A stretch of DNA of 5,954 bases, from NCBI GenBank assembly GCA_030830465.1, contig JAURMY010000134.1, positions 1-5,954 on the forward strand. Reading direction: 5' to 3'. Of the stretch, positions 1-5,954 are shown piece by piece (the stretch's first letter is position 1; each line of letters opens with the position of its first letter). Both the position numbers and the translations under genes were made by a program. Source of the DNA: Alphaproteobacteria bacterium. Its GTDB lineage: Bacteria; Pseudomonadota; Alphaproteobacteria; Rhodobacterales; Rhodobacteraceae. The notes beneath the pieces were generated by a model that saw nothing but the letters and a program-made list of their open reading frames with translations, was not told the origin of the DNA and made no database searches.

Positions 1-903
1 CAGGCAGCCGGCGTTATTTTCATGGCCGCGCTGACCCATTCGAACGACACCACCGGCAAAGACAAAAAAGCCAATGGTTTCCGTCACTTCTTTAACGCTT
101 ACATGTCCGCAGCGGCGCTGTCGCCGGTTCTGTCGAAAGCCTATGGCGCTGACCGTAACGCTTATCACCTGACCGCCGACTACACCTGGGGCTGGACACA
201 GCAGGCCTCGATGCAGGCCTTTACCGAAGGCGAAGGCTGGAAAACCACTGCCAACGTTCTGACCCCGCTGGCGACCACGGACTTCTCGTCCTATATCGCG
301 CCGGTTCTGAACTCGGGTGCGGATGTGCTGGTTCTGAACCACTATGGCTCGAACATGGTCAACTCGCTGACCGCCGCGGTTCAGTTCGGTCTGCGTGACA
401 AGGTTGTCAACGGCAAGAACTTTGAAATCGTTGTTCCGCTTTATTCGGAACTGATGGCCAAAGGCGCCGGTGCCAACGTGAAGGGCATCCTCGGTTCGTC
501 GAACTGGCATTGGGCCCTTGGCGATGAGGGCACCAAGGCTTTCACCAAATCCTTTGGTGAGAAATACGGCTTCCCGCCGAGCCAGGCTGCGCAAACCGCC
601 TATGCCCAGACGATCCTTTACGCTGATGCCGCAACCCGCGCCGGCACCTTCAACCCCTGTGGTGTTGGCGCAGCGCTGGAAGGCTTCACCTTTGACGGAC
701 TTGGCAACGGCCCGACCGAATACCGCGCCGCTGACCACCAGTGCTTCAAAGACGTTCTGGTTGTGAAAGGGAACGAGAACCCGACGTCGGATTACGACAT
801 CCTGGAAGTTGCGGAAATCACCCCGCGCGCCAAGGTCGAATATGACCCGAACAACGAGTTCTTCGCCGGTGGCGACCTCGGCACCTGCAACGCAGGCGCA
901 TAA
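1..903 (+). CDS. HAAT-type ABC transporter periplasmic substrate-binding protein (5' end missing)
   Basis: This is the solute receptor of the ABC importer encoded downstream; it acts in the periplasm and delivers ligand to the two permeases. The frame is open from base 1, so the ATG at 22 is internal and the true start, with the expected signal peptide, lies left of the window. About 300 residues are present of a family length near 400-450. The fold is type I periplasmic binding protein (Peripla_BP_6/LivK-like). Visible landmarks are YTWGWT (181-198), the DFSSYI segment that follows the domain crossover (280-297), and the strand GADVLVLNHYG (316-348). The later segment around 505-650 has the family's 'F...YG.PP...A...YA......A...AG' pattern. 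Three cysteines occur near the C-terminus (codons at 658, 742 and 886). The ligand is unknown. Branched-chain amino acids, amides, urea or carboxylic acids are all possible for this family. Family assignment is firm; specificity is not. Confidence 0.9.
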   Translation, partial: QAAGVIFMAALTHSNDTTGKDKKANGFRHFFNAYMSAAALSPVLSKAYGADRNAYHLTADYTWGWTQQASMQAFTEGEGWKTTANVLTPLATTDFSSYIAPVLNSGADVLVLNHYGSNMVNSLTAAVQFGLRDKVVNGKNFEIVVPLYSELMAKGAGANVKGILGSSNWHWALGDEGTKAFTKSFGEKYGFPPSQAAQTAYAQTILYADAATRAGTFNPCGVGAALEGFTFDGLGNGPTEYRAADHQCFKDVLVVKGNENPTSDYDILEVAEITPRAKVEYDPNNEFFAGGDLGTCNAGA

Positions 904-934
904 ACAAGACAGTTCCCCTTCACCGGGGGCTTAA

Positions 935-975
935 TCCGGTCGCGTTCGAAACCTCCCCGGTTGAACGCGACCGGA
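935..975 (+). repeat. Strong intergenic inverted repeat / RNA hairpin between binding-protein and permease genes
   Basis: Two perfectly complementary 13-base arms (935-947, reading TCCGGTCGCGTTC, and 963-975) can form a stem. One G-U and one A-U pair extend it inward, leaving an 11-base loop (950-960). No run of T follows the right arm, so it does not look like a classical intrinsic terminator. It lies 32 bases after the binding-protein stop and about 52 bases before the permease start. By analogy with intercistronic hairpins such as those after malE and hisJ in enteric bacteria, it may protect the upstream message from 3' exonucleases or partly reduce read-through. Either would favour excess binding protein over permease. 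The structure is seen directly; the function is inferred. Confidence 0.75.
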
Positions 976-1027
976 CCTTACGGCTAGTATCGCCGGCATC
1001 CAATCCAACAACCTGAAGATGGGAACG

Positions 1028-2059
1028 ATGGACGCAATCCTGCTGCAAATCCTGAACGGACTGGACAAGGGCAGCGCCTATGCGCTGATCGCCCTTGGCC
1101 TTACACTGATCTTCGGCACTTTGGGCGTGGTGAACTTCGCCCATGGCGCGATTTTCATGGTTGGTGCCTTCACCGCCGTGACCTTCAGCAAATTGCTGTC
1201 TTTTTCCTATGTTGAGCTTGACCCGGTCAAAAAGAACTTTCTCGGTCAGCCGCTGGAAGTCCAGACACCCTATGTCATTCACTGGTTCGGTGACACATTT
1301 GGCGCAGCCCTGATTGACTGGGCGGTGCCGCTGGCCATCCTGTTTTCCATTCCGATCATGCTCTTGCTGGGCTATGTCATGGAACGCGGCCTGATCAAAC
1401 ATTTCTACAAACGCCCCCATGCCGATCAGATCCTTGTGACCTTTGGCCTGGCGATCGTGATGCAGGAAATCATCAAGGCGTTTTTTGGCGCCAATCCGAT
1501 CCCGACCCCGGCCCCGGCGATGTTTCGCGGCTCGATCGATTTTGGCGTGCTGATCGGCTTTGCGGAAAACGCGATCATCTATCCCTATTGGCGGCTGGTC
1601 TATTTCCTGTTCGCCTCGGTTGTGATTGCTGCCGTGTTTTCCTTTCTGCGTTTCACCACTTTCGGCATGGTGGTCCGCGCCGGCATGGCCGACCGGGAAA
1701 CCGTCGGGTTGCTGGGCATCAATATCGACAAACGCTTTACCGTCATGTTCGGCATTGCCGCCGCCGTGGCAGGCATTGCGGGCGTCATGTATACACCGAT
1801 CAATTCGCCCAACTACCATATGGGCATGGATTTTCTGGTTCTCAGCTTCGTTGTGGTCGTGGTGGGCGGCATGGGCTCGTTGCCCGGTGCGGTGCTGGCC
1901 GGTTTCATGCTGGGCATTCTGGAAAGCATCGCCTCGATGAATGAGGTGAAGAACATCTTCCCGGGCATCGACCAGATCATCATTTATCTGGTGGCAATCA
2001 TCATCCTGCTGACCCGCCCGCGCGGTCTGATGGGACGCAAAGGCGTGATGGAGGAATGA
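1028..2059 (+). CDS. LivH-type inner-membrane permease of HAAT ABC transporter
   Basis: This is one of the two membrane subunits that form the translocation path with the LivM-type protein encoded next. It is about 343 residues from the ATG at 1028, compared with about 308 in E. coli LivH. Hydrophobic segments lie roughly at residues 18-35, 40-53, 94-117, 134-153, 190-207, 237-255, 268-300 (probably more than one pass) and 316-329. The N-terminal block GVVNFAHGA is a LivH hallmark. The loop at residues 217-232 ([16 protein letters not shown]) corresponds to the cytoplasmic coupling region that contacts the ATPases. Much of the extra length is a polar loop at about 58-92. The C-terminus ends in the family-typical PRGLMGRKG. 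An in-frame ATG at 1019 would add three residues. I prefer 1028 because purine-rich GAAG and GGGA lie just upstream of it and nothing SD-like precedes 1019. The stop overlaps the ATG at 2056. Confidence 0.93.
   Translation: MDAILLQILNGLDKGSAYALIALGLTLIFGTLGVVNFAHGAIFMVGAFTAVTFSKLLSFSYVELDPVKKNFLGQPLEVQTPYVIHWFGDTFGAALIDWAVPLAILFSIPIMLLLGYVMERGLIKHFYKRPHADQILVTFGLAIVMQEIIKAFFGANPIPTPAPAMFRGSIDFGVLIGFAENAIIYPYWRLVYFLFASVVIAAVFSFLRFTTFGMVVRAGMADRETVGLLGINIDKRFTVMFGIAAAVAGIAGVMYTPINSPNYHMGMDFLVLSFVVVVVGGMGSLPGAVLAGFMLGILESIASMNEVKNIFPGIDQIIIYLVAIIILLTRPRGLMGRKGVMEE
2050..2055 (+). promoter_or_regulatory. Ribosome binding site deciding the second permease start
   Basis: GGAGGA lies inside the last codons of the first permease. 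It is six bases upstream of the ATG at 2062 but directly abuts the ATG at 2056, which is too close for normal initiation. This favours 2062 over the ATGA-overlap start at 2056. The two starts differ by only two residues. Confidence 0.7.
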
Positions 2060-2061
2060 AC

Positions 2062-3297
2062 ATGCTTGGTTTGAACAAAAAAGACCTGACCCTGCTGATC
2101 ATCGTTGCGGCTCTGGCGGCTTGTGCGCCGTTCATCATGAACCCGTTTCCGACGAATTCGCCGCTGGCGATCTTCAATGCAGGCTATCCCGACCTGATGC
2201 AGCGTTTCGCGATCTACGGCATCTTTGCGATCGGTTTCAACATCCTCTTTGGCCTGACCGGCTATTTGTCCTTTGGCCATGCCGCCTTTTTAGGTGTCGG
2301 ATCCTATTCCGCCGTCTGGATGTTCAAATTGCTGAGCATGAACGTCCTTCCCGGTATCGTGCTGGCGGTTCTGCTGGGCGGGCTGTTTGCCCTGCTGATC
2401 GGATTTGTGTCGCTGCGCCGCTCGGGCATCTACTTTTCGATCCTGACACTGGCCTTTGCGCAAATGTCGTTCAACCTGGCCTATTCGGTGCTGTCCAACC
2501 CCAAGTTCAACCTGACCAACGGCGAAACCGGGCTTCAGGTAACGCTGGCCGATCCGCGGATTTTCGGGGTGCAAGCCACGGCAGACGGCTCCATTCCGGT
2601 CACAAATATCCTGCCCGGCGTTGAGATGCGCGACACATTCCAGTTGCATCTGGGCGCGTGGGAGTTTCAGTTCAACATCGGCTATTACCTTTGTGCCGTC
2701 CTGCTGATCGCCGCTTTTTACCTCAGCCTGCGGATATTCCGCTCGCCTTTCGGATTGATGCTGCGGGCAATCAAGACCAACCAGACGCGCCTGAACTATA
2801 CCGGCGTCAATACCCGACCCTATGCCCTGGCCGCTTTTGTGATCTCGGGCATGTATGCGGGGCTGGCCGGTGGCCTGCTGGCGTCCATGGACCCCTTGGC
2901 CGGGGCCGAGCGGATGCAGTGGACCGCCTCGGGCGAAGTCGTGCTGATGACCATTCTGGGCGGCGCGGGCACCTTGGTCGGGCCGGTCCTTGGCGCGGGT
3001 TTCATCAAATATTTCGAAAACATCTTTTCCAAGATCAACGACTCGGTCCTGCACGGCTGGTTCAGTTGGCTGCCCGACGGCCTGCAGGACGCGGTTGTCT
3101 GTGTGCTGCATTTCTTTGTCGGCAAGGGCTGGAACCTGACCTTGGGCATTCTGTTCATGCTGGTCGTGATCTTCCTTCCCGGCGGACTGGTCGAAGGCGG
3201 CCAGCGTATTTCCGCATGGCTGCGCAAGAAACGCGACACATCCGGCGGCGACGGACCGGACCATAAACCCGCACCCGCGCCCCATGTCGGCGAATAG
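2062..3297 (+). CDS. LivM-type inner-membrane permease of HAAT ABC transporter
   Basis: This is the second membrane subunit, pairing with the LivH-type protein. It is 411 residues from the ATG at 2062; an alternative ATG at 2056 overlaps the previous stop in an ATGA arrangement. LivM-family blocks are visible in order: [19 protein letters not shown] (64-82), the cytoplasmic coupling loop from R235 to about N250 ([16 protein letters not shown]), [14 protein letters not shown] (299-312) and FLPGGL (371-376). Hydrophobic segments lie near 9-27, 50-66, 73-90, 95-116, 122-143, 206-225, 255-277, 293-315 and 358-375. Two stretches stand out: a mostly polar insertion at about 144-205 between membrane segments, and a segment at about 318-355. 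The C-terminus ends in a charged, proline-rich tail (388-411). Translational coupling to the upstream gene is likely. The ATPase gene starts 11 bases after the stop. Confidence 0.93.
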   Translation: MLGLNKKDLTLLIIVAALAACAPFIMNPFPTNSPLAIFNAGYPDLMQRFAIYGIFAIGFNILFGLTGYLSFGHAAFLGVGSYSAVWMFKLLSMNVLPGIVLAVLLGGLFALLIGFVSLRRSGIYFSILTLAFAQMSFNLAYSVLSNPKFNLTNGETGLQVTLADPRIFGVQATADGSIPVTNILPGVEMRDTFQLHLGAWEFQFNIGYYLCAVLLIAAFYLSLRIFRSPFGLMLRAIKTNQTRLNYTGVNTRPYALAAFVISGMYAGLAGGLLASMDPLAGAERMQWTASGEVVLMTILGGAGTLVGPVLGAGFIKYFENIFSKINDSVLHGWFSWLPDGLQDAVVCVLHFFVGKGWNLTLGILFMLVVIFLPGGLVEGGQRISAWLRKKRDTSGGDGPDHKPAPAPHVGE

Positions 3298-3308
3298 AGG
3301 AGGATCTG

Positions 3309-4064
3309 ATGGGCATTCTTGAAGTCAGAGACGTCTCAAAGCGCTTCGGCGGTCTGAAGGCGCTGGATAATGTGAACCTGACCATCGAAGAGGGCACGGT
3401 GCACGCGATCATCGGGCCAAACGGGGCCGGTAAATCAACCCTGCTGAACTGCTTTGTCGGCAAATTGATCCCCGACACAGGCACGGTGATGTTTGACGGC
3501 CATTCCCTGCTGGGCCAGAAACCCCATGTCATCAACCAGCTTGGCGTCAGCCGGGTGTTTCAGACACCCGAGATTTTCTCGGACCTGACGGTGTTTGAAA
3601 ATGTGATGATCCCCTGTTTTGCCAAACGCGACGGGGCGTTTCGGATGCATGCCTTTGAAACGGTCGCGAATGAAAAAGACATCGTTGCAAAGGCCGAGCA
3701 AATGCTGATCGATGTCAACATGCAGGACAAGCGCCATATGCACTCGGCCAGCCTGTCGCGCGGCGACAAAAGGCGGCTGGAAATGGCCATGTGTCTGGCG
3801 CAGGACCCGAAACTGCTGCTGCTGGATGAACCGACCGCCGGCATGGCGCGGGCCGACACCAACAACACGATCGACCTGCTGAAGGAAATCCAGAACAAGC
3901 GCAACATCACCATGGCCATTATTGAACATGACATGCATGTGGTGTTCTCGCTGGCCGAACGGATAACGGTTCTGGCGCAGGGCACCCCGATTGTCGAAGA
4001 CGTACCGGAAAAGATCAAAGGCCACCCCAAGGTTCAGGAAGCCTATCTTGGCACGGCGCATTAA
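3309..4064 (+). CDS. LivG-type ABC transporter ATP-binding protein
   Basis: This cytoplasmic ATPase of 251 residues powers the importer, probably as a heterodimer with the next gene's product. Walker A is GPNGAGKST (36-44). The Q-loop glutamine is Q85 (in RVFQTPEIF), Walker B is LLLLDEPTAGM (169-179) with catalytic E174, and the switch histidine is H207 in IIEHDMHVVF. The ABC signature reads LSRGDKRRLE (149-158). Arg replaces the first glycine of LSGGQ and Asp replaces Gln, a departure from the consensus also seen in varied form in LivG (for example Y or H at that place). The D-loop region reads AGMARADTNN. All other catalytic elements are intact, so activity is expected. A strong AGGAGG (3298-3303) sits five bases before the ATG, fixing the start. 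It is in one operon with the permeases (11-base gap before, 12-base gap after). Confidence 0.94.
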   Translation: MGILEVRDVSKRFGGLKALDNVNLTIEEGTVHAIIGPNGAGKSTLLNCFVGKLIPDTGTVMFDGHSLLGQKPHVINQLGVSRVFQTPEIFSDLTVFENVMIPCFAKRDGAFRMHAFETVANEKDIVAKAEQMLIDVNMQDKRHMHSASLSRGDKRRLEMAMCLAQDPKLLLLDEPTAGMARADTNNTIDLLKEIQNKRNITMAIIEHDMHVVFSLAERITVLAQGTPIVEDVPEKIKGHPKVQEAYLGTAH

Positions 4065-4076
4065 AGGAGCTGGCAG

Positions 4077-4826
4077 ATGAACGCAACACTTGCAAAGAAC
4101 GCCAATCACGCCGTCAACGCCCCGGCCTTTTTTTCGGTCTATGATGTTCACGCCTATTACGGTGAAAGCTATATCGTGCAAGGCGTCAGCTTTAATGTGC
4201 ATGAGGGCGAAATCCTTGCACTGCTGGGCCGCAATGGCGCTGGCAAAACCTCAACCCTGCGGGCCATCGCCCAGGTCGGCTCGCCCAAGATGACCCATGG
4301 CGAGGTTTGGCTCGACCGTCAGCCCTTGCACAACATGGCCGCCTGGCAGGCCTCGCAGGCCGGGGTTGGCCTTGTGCCCGAAGACCGGCGCATCATTCAG
4401 GGCCTGACGGTTGAGGAAAACCTGCAACTGGCCCAGATCGCCCCGCCAATCGGCTGGTCCATTGACCGGATTTACGAATTGTTCCCCCGTCTGGGCGAGC
4501 GCCGCAAACAGGAAGGCACCACACTTTCCGGCGGCGAGCAGCAAATGCTGGCGATTGGCCGCGCCCTGGCCCGCAATATCAAGGTTCTGTTGCTTGACGA
4601 ACCCTATGAGGGCCTTGCCCCCGTCATCGTGCAGGAAATCGAACGCACTTTGCGCAAGATCAAGGAACTGGGGATCACAACGGTTATCGTTGAACAGAAC
4701 GCCGTGGCCGCATTGAAACTGGCCGACCGGGCCGTCATCCTTGACACCGGCAAGGTGGTGTTTGACGGCACCGCAAAAGAGGTGCTGGACAATGAGAAGC
4801 TGCGCCACGAATATCTGGCCATCTGA
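4077..4826 (+). CDS. LivF-type ABC transporter ATP-binding protein
   Basis: This is the second cytoplasmic ATPase, 249 residues, expected to pair with the LivG-type subunit. Walker A is GRNGAGKTS (51-59). The signature is canonical, LSGGEQQML (150-158). Walker B gives LLLDEPYEGLAP (171-182) with E175. As in E. coli LivF, the Q-loop position carries PEDRR (101-105) and the switch-histidine position is Q207 in VIVEQN. These are family features rather than defects. An N-terminal extension of about 16 residues precedes the first conserved strand, which makes the protein slightly longer than E. coli LivF (about 237). The start is supported by AGGAG (4065-4069) with a seven-base spacer. If the two ATPases form a heterodimer, the non-canonical signature of the partner and the missing histidine here suggest two unequal ATP sites. 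That is inference. This is the last gene of the transporter block. Confidence 0.94.
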   Translation: MNATLAKNANHAVNAPAFFSVYDVHAYYGESYIVQGVSFNVHEGEILALLGRNGAGKTSTLRAIAQVGSPKMTHGEVWLDRQPLHNMAAWQASQAGVGLVPEDRRIIQGLTVEENLQLAQIAPPIGWSIDRIYELFPRLGERRKQEGTTLSGGEQQMLAIGRALARNIKVLLLDEPYEGLAPVIVQEIERTLRKIKELGITTVIVEQNAVAALKLADRAVILDTGKVVFDGTAKEVLDNEKLRHEYLAI

Positions 4827-4861
4827 CACCGTGGCGGCACCGCCCTCCACGCCACCAAGCG

Positions 4862-4882
4862 GCCCCGCATCGGGTGCGGGGC
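4862..4882 (+). repeat. GC-rich hairpin between transporter and acs
   Basis: Eight-base perfect arms GCCCCGCA (4862-4869) and TGCGGGGC (4875-4882) enclose a five-base loop. No T-run follows. A weaker inverted repeat (4831-4836 with 4850-4855) precedes it. Together they fill most of the 87-base gap after the last ATPase gene. The hairpin may act as a weak or U-less terminator or an RNA-stability element separating the transporter message from acs, but the sequence does not settle this. Confidence 0.5.
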
Positions 4883-4913
4883 AGCGTCACGACAAATGAC
4901 AGGACCCTGACCC

Positions 4914-5954
4914 ATGACCGCCAACGCCCTTTATCCCCCTGCCCCCGCATTCGTAAAAAACGCCAAGATCGACGCGGCGAAATACGAAACCATGTATACC
5001 GCCTCGATCAAGGATCCGGTGGCCTTCTGGGGGGAACAGGGCAAGCGGCTTGATTGGATCAAACCTTATACAAAGGTCAAGAACACCACGTTTGAATATC
5101 CCGGCGTGTCGATCAAATGGTATGAGGACGGGGTTCTGAACGTCGCCGCCAATTGTGTCGACCGCCATCTCGCCAAACGCGGCGATCAGGTCGCCATCGT
5201 CTGGGAAAGCGACGATCCCGGTCTGGCCAGGCATATCACCTATGCCGAATTGTCCGAACATGTGAACAAACTGGCCAATGTCTATAAATCCCTCGGTGTC
5301 ACCAAGGGCGACCGGATCGTGCTTTACATGCCGATGATCCCCGAAGCCGCCTATGCGATGCTGGCCTGCGCGCGGATCGGCGCCGTACATTCCATCGTTT
5401 TTGCCGGTTTCTCGCCCGAGGCCCTGGCCTCGCGCATCGACGGGTGCGGCGCAAAACTGGTGGTGACGGCTGATGAAGCCCCGCGCGGCGGGCGCAACAC
5501 GCCGCTGAAATCCAACGTCGATGCCGCGCTGGCGATCTGCGGCGATGTGCAGACCCTGGTGGTTGAACGCACCGGCGGCGATGTGGCAATGAAAGCTGGG
5601 CGCGACCACGGCTATGGCGCGCTGATGGCCCATGCCAGCGCCGATTGCCCGCCAGAGCCGATGAAGGCCGAAGATCCGCTGTTCATCCTTTACACCTCCG
5701 GCTCCACCGGCAAACCCAAGGGGATCCTGCACACGACCGGCGGCTATCTGACCTATGCGTCCATGACCCATGAACTGGTCTTTGATTATCACGACGGCGA
5801 TATCTTCTGGTGCACCGCCGATGTCGGCTGGGTGACCGGGCACAGCTATATCGTCTATGGCCCGCTCGCCAATGGCGCGACCACGCTGATGTTTGGAGGC
5901 GTGCCAACCTATCCCGATGCCGGCAGGTTCTGGGCGGTTTGCGAAAAGCACAAG
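4914..5954 (+). CDS. acs: Acetyl-CoA synthetase (AMP-forming), 3' end missing
   Basis: The enzyme activates acetate with ATP and CoA to acetyl-CoA via acetyl-AMP in the cytoplasm, feeding the TCA cycle and biosynthesis. The frame is open from the ATG at 4914 to the window edge, giving 347 codons of about 650. It has the Acs N-terminal region (with DPVAFW at 34-39), then the AMP-binding domain. Landmarks are DEAPRGGR (187-194), whose arginines match the CoA-contacting pair known in the Salmonella enzyme. The adenylation P-loop is [11 protein letters not shown] (260-270), and [10 protein letters not shown] (303-312) includes the Val-Thr pair that lines the acetate pocket in the Salmonella structure. 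This favours acetate over larger acids, though propionate activity is possible. The missing part would hold the remaining acyl-pocket residues and the C-terminal lysine subject to regulatory acetylation. The start is preceded by AGGA (4901-4904), nine bases upstream. The 87-base gap leaves open whether it shares the transporter transcript. Confidence 0.95.
   Translation, partial: MTANALYPPAPAFVKNAKIDAAKYETMYTASIKDPVAFWGEQGKRLDWIKPYTKVKNTTFEYPGVSIKWYEDGVLNVAANCVDRHLAKRGDQVAIVWESDDPGLARHITYAELSEHVNKLANVYKSLGVTKGDRIVLYMPMIPEAAYAMLACARIGAVHSIVFAGFSPEALASRIDGCGAKLVVTADEAPRGGRNTPLKSNVDAALAICGDVQTLVVERTGGDVAMKAGRDHGYGALMAHASADCPPEPMKAEDPLFILYTSGSTGKPKGILHTTGGYLTYASMTHELVFDYHDGDIFWCTADVGWVTGHSYIVYGPLANGATTLMFGGVPTYPDAGRFWAVCEKHK

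Noticed and set aside
22..24. ATG at 22 as the true start of the first gene
   Set aside because: The frame is open upstream to base 1, the residues after it match the interior of a type I binding protein, and there is no signal peptide.
935..975. Classical intrinsic terminator ending transcription after the binding-protein gene
   Set aside because: No T-run follows the right arm, and the downstream genes encode the obligate partners of the binding protein.
904..1027. Promoter for the permease genes in the gap
   Set aside because: I saw no convincing -35/-10 pair; apart from the hairpin and a weak 4-bp inverted repeat (915-928) the gap shows nothing else.
920..3285. Minus-strand open frames of about 299 (920-1819) and 331 (2290-3285) codons opposite the permease genes
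   Set aside because: They are antisense shadows of hydrophobic, GC-biased permease genes, with His/Gln/Asp-rich low-complexity products and no domain; the first also runs across the intergenic hairpin.
1..4826. Urea transporter (urtABCDE) identity
   Set aside because: The LivG-type signature LSRGDKRRLE does not resemble the UrtD form I know (LSHGQ-like), and there are no urease or urea-carboxylase genes in view. It cannot be fully excluded without a search.
4887..5951. Long minus-strand open frame (about 354 codons) opposite acs
   Set aside because: It lies wholly antisense to the unmistakable acs reading frame, is rich in Gly, His and Arg as expected from the complement of GC-biased codons, and shows no recognisable domain.

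Overview
The window reads as an alphaproteobacterial chromosome segment, most likely Rhodobacterales (Roseobacter/Rhodobacteraceae type). This is inferred from the GC-rich third codon positions and from remembered family resemblance of the proteins; no database search was possible. All six real genes lie on the + strand and are tightly packed. No tRNA, rRNA, CRISPR array, insertion sequence or integration site was seen.

Layout: positions 1-903 hold the C-terminal two thirds or so of a periplasmic substrate-binding protein (start lies left of the window). A 124-base gap follows, carrying a strong perfect inverted repeat (935-975). Then come two LivH/LivM-type permeases (1028-2059 and 2062-3297) and two LivG/LivF-type ATPases (3309-4064 and 4077-4826). 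Together these five genes encode a complete ABC importer of the hydrophobic/branched-chain amino acid type (HAAT family). After an 87-base gap with a GC-rich hairpin, an acetyl-CoA synthetase gene (acs) starts at 4914 and runs off the right edge; 347 codons of an expected roughly 650 are present.

Working together: the binding protein captures a solute in the periplasm, the two permeases form the channel and the two ATPases drive import. The substrate cannot be read from sequence. HAAT systems carry branched-chain amino acids, urea, short-chain amides and, in some alphaproteobacteria, aromatic or fatty acids. The co-directional acs gene next door makes a carboxylate or a substrate catabolised to acetate a reasonable but untested idea.

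The region looks like ordinary metabolism and transport. I found no convincing evidence of a new kind of system. The points most worth a second look are the hairpin between the binding-protein and permease genes, the transporter-acs linkage, and the non-canonical ABC signature motif in the first ATPase.
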